A DNA stretch of 64,000 bases from Fimbriimonadaceae bacterium (GCA_022843485.1 JALHNM010000010.1:32269-96268); one strand, 5' to 3'. Positions 32,081 through 40,112 are shown, counted from the first letter of the stretch. Program-made: numbers and translations. Notes: a model not told the origin generated them from the sequence alone.

Positions 32081-32662
32081 ATGGCCATTCAGCCCGCAAA
32101 TCGCCCCGCAGGTAGTTCCCACGTCCTGCGGTTCATGGGTCCGTTGATCGAGCAGGTCGCTGCCGGTGTTCAGGTCGTCAACGGGGAGGTGCCGCAGGGC
32201 GCCGTCGCCGACGCGGCAACGACCGTCAAGTTCGCGCTCGCGGACATGACGGCGCTGACGAACCTCCAGCGGCGCCTGCCCTCGAGTGCCTACGACGACA
32301 GCCAGCCCGCAGGCGGCTCGCCGCACGTGAACACGGGCAACAACGGTCCCAGCGTCCCGCTGCCGCCCTTGGTCGGCGTGCCACAGGGCAAGACCTACGC
32401 GCAGAACATCCGCGTGCGCGCCCAGGAGCTGACGGCGACGGCCGCCAACCCCAACATCGCACGCATCGACGAGCTCTTTCCGTTCATCCAGATCGACGGG
32501 GCCGTGGGCACGGGGTTGGGGCTCGAGCAGAACACGGGCATCCCCGTGCTTTGCCTCCGCATCTTCTTCACGGCGGACGGGATCTTCCAGCTCTCCCAGG
32601 GCAACCAGAGCAGCATCCGCATCGCGATCGAGGTCGAGGTCCCGGACACGACCTTGCGCTGA
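32081..32662 (+). CDS. Beta-rich structural paralogue 2 (193 aa)
   Basis: Same length and motif order as paralogue 1 (MAIQPANRPAGSSHVLRF, LADMTAL, RRLPSS, QNIRVRAQE). It diverges mainly in loops and in the C-terminal third. Two copies kept side by side suggest a heteromeric shell or spike. Followed by the bidirectional terminator. Confidence 0.8.
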   Translation: MAIQPANRPAGSSHVLRFMGPLIEQVAAGVQVVNGEVPQGAVADAATTVKFALADMTALTNLQRRLPSSAYDDSQPAGGSPHVNTGNNGPSVPLPPLVGVPQGKTYAQNIRVRAQELTATAANPNIARIDELFPFIQIDGAVGTGLGLEQNTGIPVLCLRIFFTADGIFQLSQGNQSSIRIAIEVEVPDTTLR

Positions 32663-32681
32663 CCAAGCACCGGCGCACACG

Positions 32682-32712
32682 AAGGGCGGGCCCGCGAGGA
32701 CCCGCCCTTTTT
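32682..32712. terminator. Bidirectional terminator between convergent operons
   Basis: AAGGGCGGG pairs with CCCGCCCTT (9 bp, 10-base loop), followed by TTTTT on the plus strand and preceded by AA on the other. It lies between the plus-strand beta-protein pair and the last gene of the long minus-strand run, whose stop codon starts in the T-tract. Confidence 0.85.
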
Positions 32713-32936
32713 CATTCCGTCTCTTCGACCTCTTCCATCAGGCGCTGCATCGAGAGGCGGAGGTGCGCTCGCTCTTTGGCTCGCAGGCGCTCCCATTCCG
32801 CGAGCCAGACGGCGTTCGAGAGGTGTGCCTGGGCTTGTCCCACGGCGCGGTCTGCGTCGCGCAGGAGCCAGCGTGCGCGCTTGAGCCCGGCGTAGGCTTG
32901 GGCGAAGAGGGCGTTGAGCTTCTGGCGGTCGGTCAT
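32712..32936 (-). CDS. Small helical protein, last gene of the minus run (74 aa)
   Basis: Start MTDRQKLNAL overlaps the preceding stop. Almost entirely helical and rich in Ala, Arg and Leu with several Trp (ARWLLRD, NAVWLAEWERL), acidic end EEVEETE. No membrane segment. Function unknown. Confidence 0.7.
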   Translation of the reverse strand: MTDRQKLNALFAQAYAGLKRARWLLRDADRAVGQAQAHLSNAVWLAEWERLRAKERAHLRLSMQRLMEEVEETE

Positions 32937-33205
32937 CCCAAGAAGTCCTTCCACTTCTCGGAGAGGAGCCCGCGCACGAGCTCGTCGTTGACGGGGGCCG
33001 GGACGGTCTCTCGGTCCCGGAACCGCCAGCACCAGATCCAGCGCTCCTTGAGCGACAGGTACACGTCGCCGCCCCACAGGCCGAGGGAGGTCTCGCAGCC
33101 GTACTTGTCGAGGACCTCCTTCTGGACGCGAGCGGCCTCGACCTGCGCTTCCCTGAGCCAGAGAGCGTGGGCCTGCGCCTGGAGGGCGCGGCGCGACGCG
33201 GTCAC
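32933..33205 (-). CDS. Hypothetical protein (90 aa)
   Basis: GTG start inside the stop of the exonuclease gene (GTGA). A helical basic N-terminus is followed by a Trp-rich middle (LKERWIWCWRFRDRE) and an acidic helix near the C-terminus. Function unknown; tight coupling suggests co-expression with the exonuclease. Confidence 0.65.
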   Translation of the reverse strand: MTASRRALQAQAHALWLREAQVEAARVQKEVLDKYGCETSLGLWGGDVYLSLKERWIWCWRFRDRETVPAPVNDELVRGLLSEKWKDFLG

Positions 33206-33816
33206 CACTGCAAGGCCCACGGCTGCCCGTACAGCGCCATGCCGTGCATCCACAGGAACTCGAACTCGACGCCCTGGATGCGAGCGTCACCGAGCGCGGT
33301 GTGCTGCGTCTCGGTCATGTGCGCGCTCGCTTCCTTTACGTCCGCCCGCGAGACGTTGAGGCCGTGCCGCAGCGAGGACAGGTCGATCGTCTTGTAGTGG
33401 AACTGGTCCTCGCCCAGGTACTTGTGCGCCAGGTGCGAGATCATCCCGAAGTCGAAGGACGCCGGATCGGCAACGAAGACGCGATCGCGCCGCTCGGGAC
33501 ACACGGCGTCGAGCCAGTTCTTGAGCGTCGTCGCAGCGGACAGGGGAGAGGAAAGCGGGGGCTTTCGGGTCTTGGCGTAGGCTTCGGGGAACTGGTCCCA
33601 GAACACCATGGTGGAGGGCAGGACCTTGTAACCGGGCTCGCGCTCGAGGTTGACGGAGAACTCGCCGACCTTCTTGAGGGTGAGAGGCCCGTCCCCAAGA
33701 CCCTCCGGCCCCCGAGCGTACTCTTGCGTGTAGTGCACGATGCCGATGCTGAGCAGGCTGTGCACACCGGGGCCGAGGCCATCGGTCTCTACGTCGACTG
33801 AGAAAAATGAGGTCAT
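33202..33816 (-). CDS. DEDDh 3'-5' exonuclease, DnaQ-like (204 aa)
   Basis: ExoI motif FSVDVETDG with Asp8 and Glu10, a middle VADPASFDFGM supplying the ExoII Asp, and a late TQHTALGDAR with His172 and Asp177. These are the metal and general-base residues of DnaQ-family exonucleases. Length suits a stand-alone proofreading, RNA-trimming or DNA-degrading nuclease. No polymerase is visible in the window. Start chosen where it overlaps the MazG-like stop. Confidence 0.85.
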   Translation of the reverse strand: MTSFFSVDVETDGLGPGVHSLLSIGIVHYTQEYARGPEGLGDGPLTLKKVGEFSVNLEREPGYKVLPSTMVFWDQFPEAYAKTRKPPLSSPLSAATTLKNWLDAVCPERRDRVFVADPASFDFGMISHLAHKYLGEDQFHYKTIDLSSLRHGLNVSRADVKEASAHMTETQHTALGDARIQGVEFEFLWMHGMALYGQPWALQW

Positions 33817-34355
33817 CCTACGGACTCCTGGTTGCCATGGCGGAAGGGGCGTTCTTGGTTGAAGTTGTTCTTGACGACGATGGCGGTGACGAGATCGAAG
33901 TCCGCGTCGAGCCGCCTGTGGATGCGGAAGGTCTCGAGCAGGGCCAGCTCGAGGTGGATGACGGCGTCGCGGCGCTCGCCCTTGCGGAACTTCTTGATGG
34001 CGCCGCGGAGGTGCTCGCGGAGGGGGCGCACGACGGCGTGCGGGTCGAAGAACCGGGGCATGGGCCGGACCTCGTCGACGATGCGACCGTCGGACCAGCC
34101 TCCGAACTCGGCGCTGAGGCAGTGCAGCATGGACATCAGGCGGATGGCCACGTCGGCGAGCTCGGCCTCGGTGTCGTCCAGGTTGATGCTGAGCAGCATG
34201 GCCTCGACGAGCTCGTCCACCTCGGTGTAGACGAGCGCGACCTTGGCGAGGAAGTTGTCCCACGAGGGAGGGTCGAAGCCCTTCGCGACTGAGGTCGCGT
34301 GCACGCGCTCGGCCAGGTCGCGGAGCGTGCCGTGATAGTACCCGTGCGGGCTCAC
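33813..34355 (-). CDS. MazG-like NTP pyrophosphohydrolase (180 aa)
   Basis: The all-alpha NTP-PPase signature is visible: YTEVDELVEA (Glu45, Glu48) and, a helix later, EAELADVAIRL (Glu65, Asp68), the ExxE and ExxD magnesium site. It would hydrolyse a nucleoside triphosphate to the monophosphate and pyrophosphate. Phage MazG proteins are proposed to lower alarmone levels or clean nucleotide pools. GTG start in the preceding stop. The extra C-terminal 90 residues are unassigned. Confidence 0.75.
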   Translation of the reverse strand: MSPHGYYHGTLRDLAERVHATSVAKGFDPPSWDNFLAKVALVYTEVDELVEAMLLSINLDDTEAELADVAIRLMSMLHCLSAEFGGWSDGRIVDEVRPMPRFFDPHAVVRPLREHLRGAIKKFRKGERRDAVIHLELALLETFRIHRRLDADFDLVTAIVVKNNFNQERPFRHGNQESVG

Positions 34356-34594
34356 AGGAACACCTCGCGGATGCGGACGAGCACGAAGTCGTCGCAGGCG
34401 TTCGCGTACGTGATGGCCTCCGCGCGGGAGGGCGTCACGAAGGCCCCGTCGTGCAGGAACCGACGGGTGCTCAGCCGGGGCGCAGGCGCCCAGTTGCGCT
34501 CGATGGGGTCTTGGTGCGGCGCCCGCCAAGAGTCGGCGGTGCGGCGGATCTCGACGTGGAACTCGGAAGGGCGCTCAGCGGCGTACTCGATCAT
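34352..34594 (-). CDS. Hypothetical protein (80 aa)
   Basis: Overlaps both neighbours (GTGA and ATGA-type). Contains EYAAERPSEFHVEIRRTA and a C-terminal DDFVLVRIREVFL strand pair; mixed alpha/beta. Function unknown. Confidence 0.7.
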   Translation of the reverse strand: MIEYAAERPSEFHVEIRRTADSWRAPHQDPIERNWAPAPRLSTRRFLHDGAFVTPSRAEAITYANACDDFVLVRIREVFL

Positions 34595-34827
34595 GACTTT
34601 CCTCTGCGTGCAGCCTCGAGAGCGGCGGCGATGCGATTCGCCACGACCGGGTGGATGTCGTGCCCGATGGAGGACGACTCCACCTCGATCGCCGTGACCA
34701 ACGCCTCGAGCCGCGCGGCCAGCGCGTCGATGTGGGCGAACACCTCCGCCACCTCGTCGTGGAACAGACCAGCCTGCGCTCGCAGCGCTGCCAGCCGCTT
34801 GGGCGTCAGTAGCTTCGGCTCGATCAC
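34591..34827 (-). CDS. Helical hypothetical protein (78 aa)
   Basis: GTG start in the stop of the PSI-like gene. Mainly helical (LLTPKRLAALRAQAG, HIDALAARLEALVTAIE) with a basic end RRGKS; probably a short coiled coil. Function unknown. Confidence 0.65.
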   Translation of the reverse strand: MIEPKLLTPKRLAALRAQAGLFHDEVAEVFAHIDALAARLEALVTAIEVESSSIGHDIHPVVANRIAAALEAARRGKS

Positions 34828-35129
34828 GGCTCTTCCTCCGGCACGGCGCCTTCGCACATCTCGGGGAGGGAGATCACGGTCTCGATGTCGCAGCGGTCGG
34901 GGCCGGAGCTGCGGCCGACGCAGGTGTTCGAGCCAGGGCACCAGACGCACACGGCCTCGCTCGCGCAGAGGCCGCAGTTCGGGCGGGAGCCGCACACGTC
35001 TTCGGTGGCGGGGTCCACGCGCACGGGGCAGCCCTCGAGCGCGCCGAGGATGGCACCGTAGACGAGGAGGGCCAGGGCGAGGGTGAAGGCGGCCAGGGTG
35101 TTGGAGCGGTCGATCTTCTTGAGGGTCAT
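34824..35129 (-). CDS. Membrane-anchored PSI-like cysteine-rich protein (101 aa)
   Basis: Residues about 12-31 form a hydrophobic signal or anchor, followed by LEGC. The mature part carries Cys46, 52, 55, 61, 64, 70 and 80 in the order C-x5-C-x2-C-x5-C-x2-C-x5-C (CVWC in the centre), the spacing of plexin-semaphorin-integrin (PSI) modules. It should be exported and disulphide-bonded on the cell surface or in the periplasm. Such modules are unusual in phages. The role is unknown; superinfection exclusion or host-surface binding are possibilities. Confidence 0.65.
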   Translation of the reverse strand: MTLKKIDRSNTLAAFTLALALLVYGAILGALEGCPVRVDPATEDVCGSRPNCGLCASEAVCVWCPGSNTCVGRSSGPDRCDIETVISLPEMCEGAVPEEEP

Positions 35130-35161
35130 CTCGTGTTCTCTTTCGGAGGGGAAGGGCCTCA

Positions 35162-36145
35162 TCACGGAGCCTGCACCCAGCTCAGGGCCGAGGCGAACGG
35201 CGCGAGGATGTTGAAGAGCGGATCGCTCGAGCCTTTGGCGACGGCGATGGCGGCGACGCGGAGCGCGGCCTCGGCGGTGAGGGCGGCAGGGAAGAGGCGC
35301 TTGTCGCCGGGGTTCGCGTAGGTGTCGTAGAGCACCGAGACTTCGAGGTGGCAGGTCTTGACGCCCCGCTCCTCGGGCGTGAACACCTGCACGTTCAGGA
35401 GCAGGGGCCCGCCGTTCTGGCGGAAGTGCGCGTCGCCGCGGTAGAAGTTCTGGTCGCTCGAGAAGGGCGTGGGCTGGTACCAGGCCCGGCGGACGATGGG
35501 GGCGCAGTTCGGCGATGCGTAGAGGACCATCGCCTCGCCGGTGGCCATGCCCGCTTCGAGGATCCAGCCCGTGAGCTTGCCGGCCTTGTCGAGCACCTCG
35601 TAGGTGGCGATCGCGGCGAAGCGAGCCCCGAAGTGGCGAGCGGGCGTGGTGAGGAACACGCTGCCGATCTCGGCCTCGAAGAACTCGCCGTACTTGTCGC
35701 GGACCAGCTCGACGGTGTGGACCTTGTGGTCGCCCGCGTAGACGGTGCCCCACTCCGTCTGAAAGTCGGTGGGCGTGCTCTCGGGCAGCTGGATGCGCAC
35801 GACGGGGAGCTCGGCGGTGAACTCGTGCTTGCCCTGCCCGTAGCGGGTGTGGGTGGCCTTGGCGACGTAGTACTGCGCCGTGCCCCGCGCGTCCTCTTGC
35901 GCCACACCGCGCGCCTCGCCGAGCGCCTGCGACAGCTCGAGCTGCGAGGAGACGGCGACCATCCCCACCTCCTTGGCGATCCCGAGCGCGACCCGGGCCT
36001 CGGCGGGCAGGGACGCGACCACCATGTCGACGAGGCCATCGGACGGCGCCGGCGCTTTGCGGTCCGGGAAGGTCTGGCGCACGAGGTTGCGCAGGCCTTC
36101 GTAGGTCTCGGGGGACAGGACTTCCTTGTACGTGGGGAGGCTCAT
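35162..36145 (-). CDS. Hypothetical conserved-looking protein (327 aa)
   Basis: Start MSLPTYKEVLSPETYEGL lies in the stop of the DUF3310 gene. The N-terminal third is helical and the rest mixed alpha/beta, with YGEFFEAEIGSVFLTTP and GWILEAGMATGEAM. No cysteine cluster or membrane segment. One of the longer proteins of this region, in a nucleotide-metabolism neighbourhood. Family not recognised. Confidence 0.7.
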   Translation of the reverse strand: MSLPTYKEVLSPETYEGLRNLVRQTFPDRKAPAPSDGLVDMVVASLPAEARVALGIAKEVGMVAVSSQLELSQALGEARGVAQEDARGTAQYYVAKATHTRYGQGKHEFTAELPVVRIQLPESTPTDFQTEWGTVYAGDHKVHTVELVRDKYGEFFEAEIGSVFLTTPARHFGARFAAIATYEVLDKAGKLTGWILEAGMATGEAMVLYASPNCAPIVRRAWYQPTPFSSDQNFYRGDAHFRQNGGPLLLNVQVFTPEERGVKTCHLEVSVLYDTYANPGDKRLFPAALTAEAALRVAAIAVAKGSSDPLFNILAPFASALSWVQAP

Positions 36146-36558
36146 GGTGCGGAGGGCTCTTTCTTGGTCTCGAGGTTGGAGATCGCGCGATCGAGGTACC
36201 ACCGCGCCTTGAGGAGGTCGTCGAGCTTCGTCTCGCCCGCCTTCTTGCCGGCGCGCGAGACGTACTTGACGAGGTTGCCGAGGCAGAAGTCCAGAGACCA
36301 CGCCTCGATCACTTTGATCGCCTCGTACGGGTTGTCCTTGCCCCCGTAGTGGGCCGGGTGGTCGTGCTTGGCGAGGCGCTCGTTGTTCAGGGTCCGGTGA
36401 TAGACTGGGATGCCGTGCTGGAGGATCGGCTCGTCGTCCGCGAACATCCTCGGCAACGAGCGTTCGAGCACGGCCTCCTCTTCTTGGGTCAGTCGCGGGG
36501 CCGGACCCGGGATAGGTGCCTGTTGCAGGCGCAGTCGTTCGTCTTCCTTTTCGCTCAT
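36142..36558 (-). CDS. DUF3310 (SaV-like) protein (138 aa)
   Basis: YGGKDNPYEAIKVIEAW, then FCLGNLVKYVSRAGKK and a KARWYLDRAI helix, are the DUF3310 signature. Some phage proteins with this domain are annotated as nucleotide kinases by relation to T7 gp1.7; activity here is not proven. The ATG follows GAGAGGAGAAAAAAGAC, which rules out an upstream in-frame ATG. Near thyX, which supports a nucleotide role. Confidence 0.85.
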   Translation of the reverse strand: MSEKEDERLRLQQAPIPGPAPRLTQEEEAVLERSLPRMFADDEPILQHGIPVYHRTLNNERLAKHDHPAHYGGKDNPYEAIKVIEAWSLDFCLGNLVKYVSRAGKKAGETKLDDLLKARWYLDRAISNLETKKEPSAP

Positions 36559-36610
36559 GTCTTTTTTCTCCTCTCGGGACTCAGGGCAAGCCCAGTCGCT
36601 GAGTATCCAG

Positions 36611-36943
36611 TTAGCGCACATGGAAGGTGCTCAGCAGTTGGGCCGCGCGCTGCTGCCGCGCGATCTCCGCGACCTCGTCCGGCGTTGCGACTTCGACGTA
36701 GGAGCGCTCGTCGGGAGCGTTGAACCACTCGAGCGGGCTGCCCTTGCGAAAGACCTTGTGGTACCGATAGGTCCCGTTGAGGTTGGCCATGCTCGGGTTC
36801 TCGTCGACCCAGGGCCCGCCCGGCTCCGTCTCGGCGGCCACGAACGCGAGCAGCGCCTCCTTCGTCCTGGCCCACGCCGCGAGGCGGAAGCTGGTCTCGA
36901 AGTTCTCGTCGCGCATGTGCGAAAGCACCAGTCCGTAGTACAT
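36611..36943 (-). CDS. Hypothetical protein (110 aa)
   Basis: Contains MYYGLVLSHMRDENF, a Trp/Lys helix and KVFRKGSPLEWFNAPDE, ending STFHVR. A small phage protein with an N-terminal beta-hairpin and amphipathic helices. Three bases separate it from thyX. Function unknown. Confidence 0.7.
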   Translation of the reverse strand: MYYGLVLSHMRDENFETSFRLAAWARTKEALLAFVAAETEPGGPWVDENPSMANLNGTYRYHKVFRKGSPLEWFNAPDERSYVEVATPDEVAEIARQQRAAQLLSTFHVR

Positions 36944-36946
36944 CGG

Positions 36947-37876
36947 TCAGTCCTCCCCCTGCCACTCGGCCTCGTTCTCGAACGTCTTGCGGTACTGGAG
37001 CCACGGCACGGCGAAGTTGCCGATGCGCACGGGCTCGAAACCGCTGCACTCTCCGTCGTCGTAGTGGCGATAGAGCGCGTGGCGCTTGATCTCCCCCTCG
37101 TTCGCGACCTTGGCCTGGTGCTCGAACGGGGACCAGTGCGCGGACTTCACCATGCCGTCGTGGCGCTCCTGGACCTGCTCGAGGGTGCGCTCGGTCAGTT
37201 GGCGCTCGTAGGAGACCGCGGCGCAGCACACGACGCTCTTCTTCACCATGGCGAGCTGCAGCGTCTCCCAGGCCTCCTGCTTCTCGCCCGCCGGGGGCCG
37301 GAAGGCCTCGAGCATCATGAGTTCTTCCTGGGTCACGTACGGCAGGTGCCAGTCCCCGACGGCGAGGGGCGAGGGCTCGCCCGCGACGTAGGCCTCCTTC
37401 ATGAGCTTGGCGATGACCTGCATCTCGGGCTGAGCGGCCTTGTGGGTGCGGAGAGCGAAGAAGTTCTTCCACTGCGTCGCGGTGATCACGGCCGTGTGCC
37501 AGCCCCAGAGCTCGATGAGGCGGTTGGCGTACTGCTTGTGGACGCCCAGAGCCCTCTGGTAGTCGGCCTCGTTCGCGCACACCTCCATGGCCCGCAGCCA
37601 GCTCTCGCGCGCGTGCTGGGCCTCCGCATCGAGGAGCACCTCGGAGGACTGCATGCCCTTCTGGTTCTTGCCGAAGGTCTCGGGCACGAAGGGGTTCTCC
37701 CGCACCTGCTCGATGCGGCGCTCGACCGGGATCGCTCGGCTGCTGGCGCTGTTGCGAGAGAACTCGCGGTGGGTGTTCACCTCGGCAAGGATGAAGCGCG
37801 GGAACGTCGCCTCGAACGTGGTGATGCGGACGCCTTGGGCGATCGAGTCGGCGAGGATGCGGACGGAGTAGGTCAT
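36947..37876 (-). CDS. thyX: Flavin-dependent thymidylate synthase ThyX (309 aa)
   Basis: The ThyX signature appears as NTHREFSRNSASSRAIP (residues 34-50), matching RHRxxSxNxxSxR with Thr in place of the first Arg. It methylates dUMP to dTMP using folate and FAD, keeping dTTP supply independent of the host ThyA. Length is slightly above the usual 210-300 residues, with a C-terminal VPWLQYRKTFENEAEW segment. Start MTYSVRIL overlaps the preceding stop (ATGA). Confidence 0.93.
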   Translation of the reverse strand: MTYSVRILADSIAQGVRITTFEATFPRFILAEVNTHREFSRNSASSRAIPVERRIEQVRENPFVPETFGKNQKGMQSSEVLLDAEAQHARESWLRAMEVCANEADYQRALGVHKQYANRLIELWGWHTAVITATQWKNFFALRTHKAAQPEMQVIAKLMKEAYVAGEPSPLAVGDWHLPYVTQEELMMLEAFRPPAGEKQEAWETLQLAMVKKSVVCCAAVSYERQLTERTLEQVQERHDGMVKSAHWSPFEHQAKVANEGEIKRHALYRHYDDGECSGFEPVRIGNFAVPWLQYRKTFENEAEWQGED

Positions 37877-38088
37877 GCGGAAAGTCCCGGGATTGAGAAG
37901 TCGAGGATGAAGGGCACTGCGTGGTGCGCGGGCGCGGTCGCCCAGTAGAGAGTGCCGCCCATGACCGGGCACCAGCTCTCGACGGTCAGCATCCGCACGT
38001 CGCCGTGGAACTCGTCGTTGCGCGTCACGCGCCCGATGACGCCCATCAGCTTCACCGTGTCGTCGACCGCCGGGTAGCGCCCGGTCAT
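37873..38088 (-). CDS. Small beta-rich protein, SH3-like (71 aa)
   Basis: VDDTVKLMGVIGRVTRND followed by strands (VRMLTVESW, GGTLYWATA) suggests an SH3/KOW-like barrel. Start overlaps the stop of the membrane-anchored deoxyribosyltransferase-like gene and its stop overlaps thyX. Function unknown. Confidence 0.65.
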   Translation of the reverse strand: MTGRYPAVDDTVKLMGVIGRVTRNDEFHGDVRMLTVESWCPVMGGTLYWATAPAHHAVPFILDFSIPGLSA

Positions 38089-38732
38089 GGCTTCGTCTCC
38101 GCGAGGGTCTTCAAGAGGCTGGCGTGCGCCGTGGCGAAACCCTGCACCGCAGCGAGGCCCAGATCGTCGTCCGCCACCTCTATCCACGCCGGATCGCCCT
38201 CGCGCCAGTCCCGGGGCCGCTCCGTGTAGGTGCTCGGCATCAACTCTGGAGGGGTGTTCCCCGACACCACGACGTGCAGCACCCCGTGCTCGTAGATGCG
38301 CGTCGCATAGCCCAGTTCGACCCAGGGGTCGGAGTCCTTCCCCGAGAGGGGTCGAAGCAGCCAGAACACGTCCACCCCCTCGCGCAAGTCGGCCAGGCCC
38401 GGGCCGACCACCTCGATGTTCTCCAGCGCTTCGAGGCCTTCGACCACACGGTCGAGTCGGGAGCCCTCGGCATCCGTCTCGTACGCAGCGGACGACACGT
38501 ACACCCGCAGCTTCTTGCTGATGTCGGGGGCTGCGTACGCCACGGCCTTCGCCGGCTCGTCATCGTCCACGTACTCGGCTTGCACGCGGACCTTGCGCCC
38601 CAAGAAGAGTTGGTAGAAGCGCGGGAGCAGGTCCGGGCGGAAGTACGCGACGAAGAACGCCGCGACGTTGATCGCACCGAGCGCGCAGAGGAGCGTGATC
38701 ACCACGCGAAAGAGGAACACCCCGGGGCTCAT
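38085..38732 (-). CDS. Membrane-anchored nucleoside 2-deoxyribosyltransferase-like protein 1 (215 aa)
   Basis: Residues about 7-30 are a hydrophobic anchor. The cytoplasmic domain reads LRVYVSSAAY, then REGVDVFWLLRPLSG and WVELGYAT (Glu139 at the nucleophile position of the family), the strand and active-site order of nucleoside 2-deoxyribosyltransferase-like folds. It may cut or exchange a nucleobase-sugar bond, perhaps of a dinucleotide such as NAD. A paralogue lies directly upstream with TGA/ATG overlap. Membrane anchoring is unusual for this fold. Confidence 0.65.
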   Translation of the reverse strand: MSPGVFLFRVVITLLCALGAINVAAFFVAYFRPDLLPRFYQLFLGRKVRVQAEYVDDDEPAKAVAYAAPDISKKLRVYVSSAAYETDAEGSRLDRVVEGLEALENIEVVGPGLADLREGVDVFWLLRPLSGKDSDPWVELGYATRIYEHGVLHVVVSGNTPPELMPSTYTERPRDWREGDPAWIEVADDDLGLAAVQGFATAHASLLKTLAETKP

Positions 38733-39370
38733 GGCTTCGCCTCCTCGTAGATCTTGGCGAGGATCGCGATGCGGTCGAGAGCGATCTCGTCGCTCCCCGT
38801 CTCCTCCCAGCGCGGCATGCCGATCTTCCAGCCCTTGCGCTGGCGAGTGAAGATGCACGCGCCCTCGGGCATGGACGCGGCGGAGTGGGAGACGATGATG
38901 TGGATGAGGTCGCCCTGGCGGTGCTTGGTGACGGCGCAGCCGAGCTCCACCCACGCCCCTCGAGTGGGCTTGCCCGGGGCCGGGTAGAGGAGCCAGCACA
39001 CGTCCGCCGTCTCGACCCCGTCGAGGCACAGGTCAGCCGCCTCCTGCGCCTCGGGCAACGTGAGGTCCTTGTCCGACTTGCTGGACGCGCGCATGTCGTC
39101 GATCCAGCGGTAGGTCACCACGACGTTCTTGAGCTTGCCGAGGCCCTCGAGCGCGGCGTCGACCCGGGGCATGTCGGCGCTCGAGCCCGCAACGTAGACC
39201 CGCAGCTTGCCGGGCTCCCGCCCGAGAAAGTAGTTGTCCCGCCAGTCCGCTTCGCCGGGAGGGTCGAGCTGCGCCGACTTCTGCTTGAGGTACTCCCGCA
39301 GCGTCGAGACCGCGAAGACGAAGAGGATGAGGGCCAGGCCGATGCCGAGGTTGAGGATCGTGTTGCTCAT
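38729..39370 (-). CDS. Membrane-anchored nucleoside 2-deoxyribosyltransferase-like protein 2 (213 aa)
   Basis: An N-terminal anchor (ILNLGIGLALILFVFAV) leads to a domain with LRVYVAGSSADM, a middle DDMRASS, CLDGVETADVCWLLYP and GAWVELGCAV (Glu142). This is the clearer member of the pair: a ligand loop after the first strand, an Asp before the core strand and the catalytic Glu. Product could be a base or nucleotide fragment. Located two genes upstream of thyX, in keeping with nucleotide salvage. Confidence 0.7.
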   Translation of the reverse strand: MSNTILNLGIGLALILFVFAVSTLREYLKQKSAQLDPPGEADWRDNYFLGREPGKLRVYVAGSSADMPRVDAALEGLGKLKNVVVTYRWIDDMRASSKSDKDLTLPEAQEAADLCLDGVETADVCWLLYPAPGKPTRGAWVELGCAVTKHRQGDLIHIIVSHSAASMPEGACIFTRQRKGWKIGMPRWEETGSDEIALDRIAILAKIYEEAKP

Positions 39371-39702
39371 TGCGTTCCTGCGAAGAAGATGATGACGGTG
39401 AGGGAGAAAAATACGATCGACAGCACGACCAGCTCGACAGAGGGCGAGGCCCAGGGCGAGGGCGCCGCGAGCCGCCGCGATTGCTCGTACGTCTCGGTGT
39501 GCCAAGAGCACCCGCGGTTGCTCCCGAACGGGCGCACGTGCTCGACGCGCAGAAGCCCGGCGGTGGTGACGTGCACCGCGAGAGAGATCGGCCACACCTG
39601 CCCGCACTTGGGGCAGCGCCAGCGCCCGTGCCCGAACGGGTGCGGGTTGGAGGGCGTGCCGAGCGCGGGCTCCGGCGCCGGTTCGTTCTCTCGGTAGGTC
39701 AT
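39367..39702 (-). CDS. Zinc-ribbon protein with C-terminal membrane segment (111 aa)
   Basis: WRCPKCGQVWP plus a later RGCSWH supply possible zinc ligands. The C-terminus is a hydrophobic segment, LVVLSIVFFSLTVIIFFAG. Start and stop overlap neighbours by ATGA. Third consecutive membrane-attached protein, which suggests that these products act together at the membrane. Confidence 0.7.
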   Translation of the reverse strand: MTYRENEPAPEPALGTPSNPHPFGHGRWRCPKCGQVWPISLAVHVTTAGLLRVEHVRPFGSNRGCSWHTETYEQSRRLAAPSPWASPSVELVVLSIVFFSLTVIIFFAGTQ

Positions 39703-40112
39703 TCGTCCACGATCTCCCCGTCGATGATGTCCTCGACCGCTTTCTTGCTCGGGGGCTTGCGGCCGGGGCCGTGCTTGGCGGCCCAGCGCCCCGCGTCGCC
39801 GATGACGCCAGGACCGCGCTCCCCCGCCTTCACGCGCCCCACGAGGCCCGCGAACTCGGTCACGGCCCCGAAGATGGATCCCCAGGGAACGGGAGTCGCG
39901 GCTCCGCGCTTCTTGCCGGCCTCGAGCTGCCGTTCGAGCTCGACGACGACCTTCTCGAGAGCGCGGATGGCGGACTTGAGCGCCCGCCGGCGCTTCTCGA
40001 TGCCCGCGTCGTTGATCTCCCCCGAGGCGATGGCCTCGTGCAGGTCCTTGCGGCGGTGCACGACGAGCCGAGCGGCCTCCACTACGTCGATGATGGGCTT
40101 GGGGAGGGTCAC
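39699..40112 (-). CDS. Helical hypothetical protein (137 aa)
   Basis: GTG start in the preceding stop (GTGA). A long basic amphipathic helix (RRRALKSAIRALEKVVVELERQ), in line with a coiled coil, is followed by a Gly/Lys linker and an acidic end, DIIDGEIVDE. No membrane segment. Function unknown. Confidence 0.65.
   Translation of the reverse strand: MTLPKPIIDVVEAARLVVHRRKDLHEAIASGEINDAGIEKRRRALKSAIRALEKVVVELERQLEAGKKRGAATPVPWGSIFGAVTEFAGLVGRVKAGERGPGVIGDAGRWAAKHGPGRKPPSKKAVEDIIDGEIVDE

Noticed and set aside
34824..35129. Lipoprotein with lipobox at LEGC
   Set aside because: Glu at the -2 position is not accepted in a normal lipobox; treated as a signal or anchor segment.
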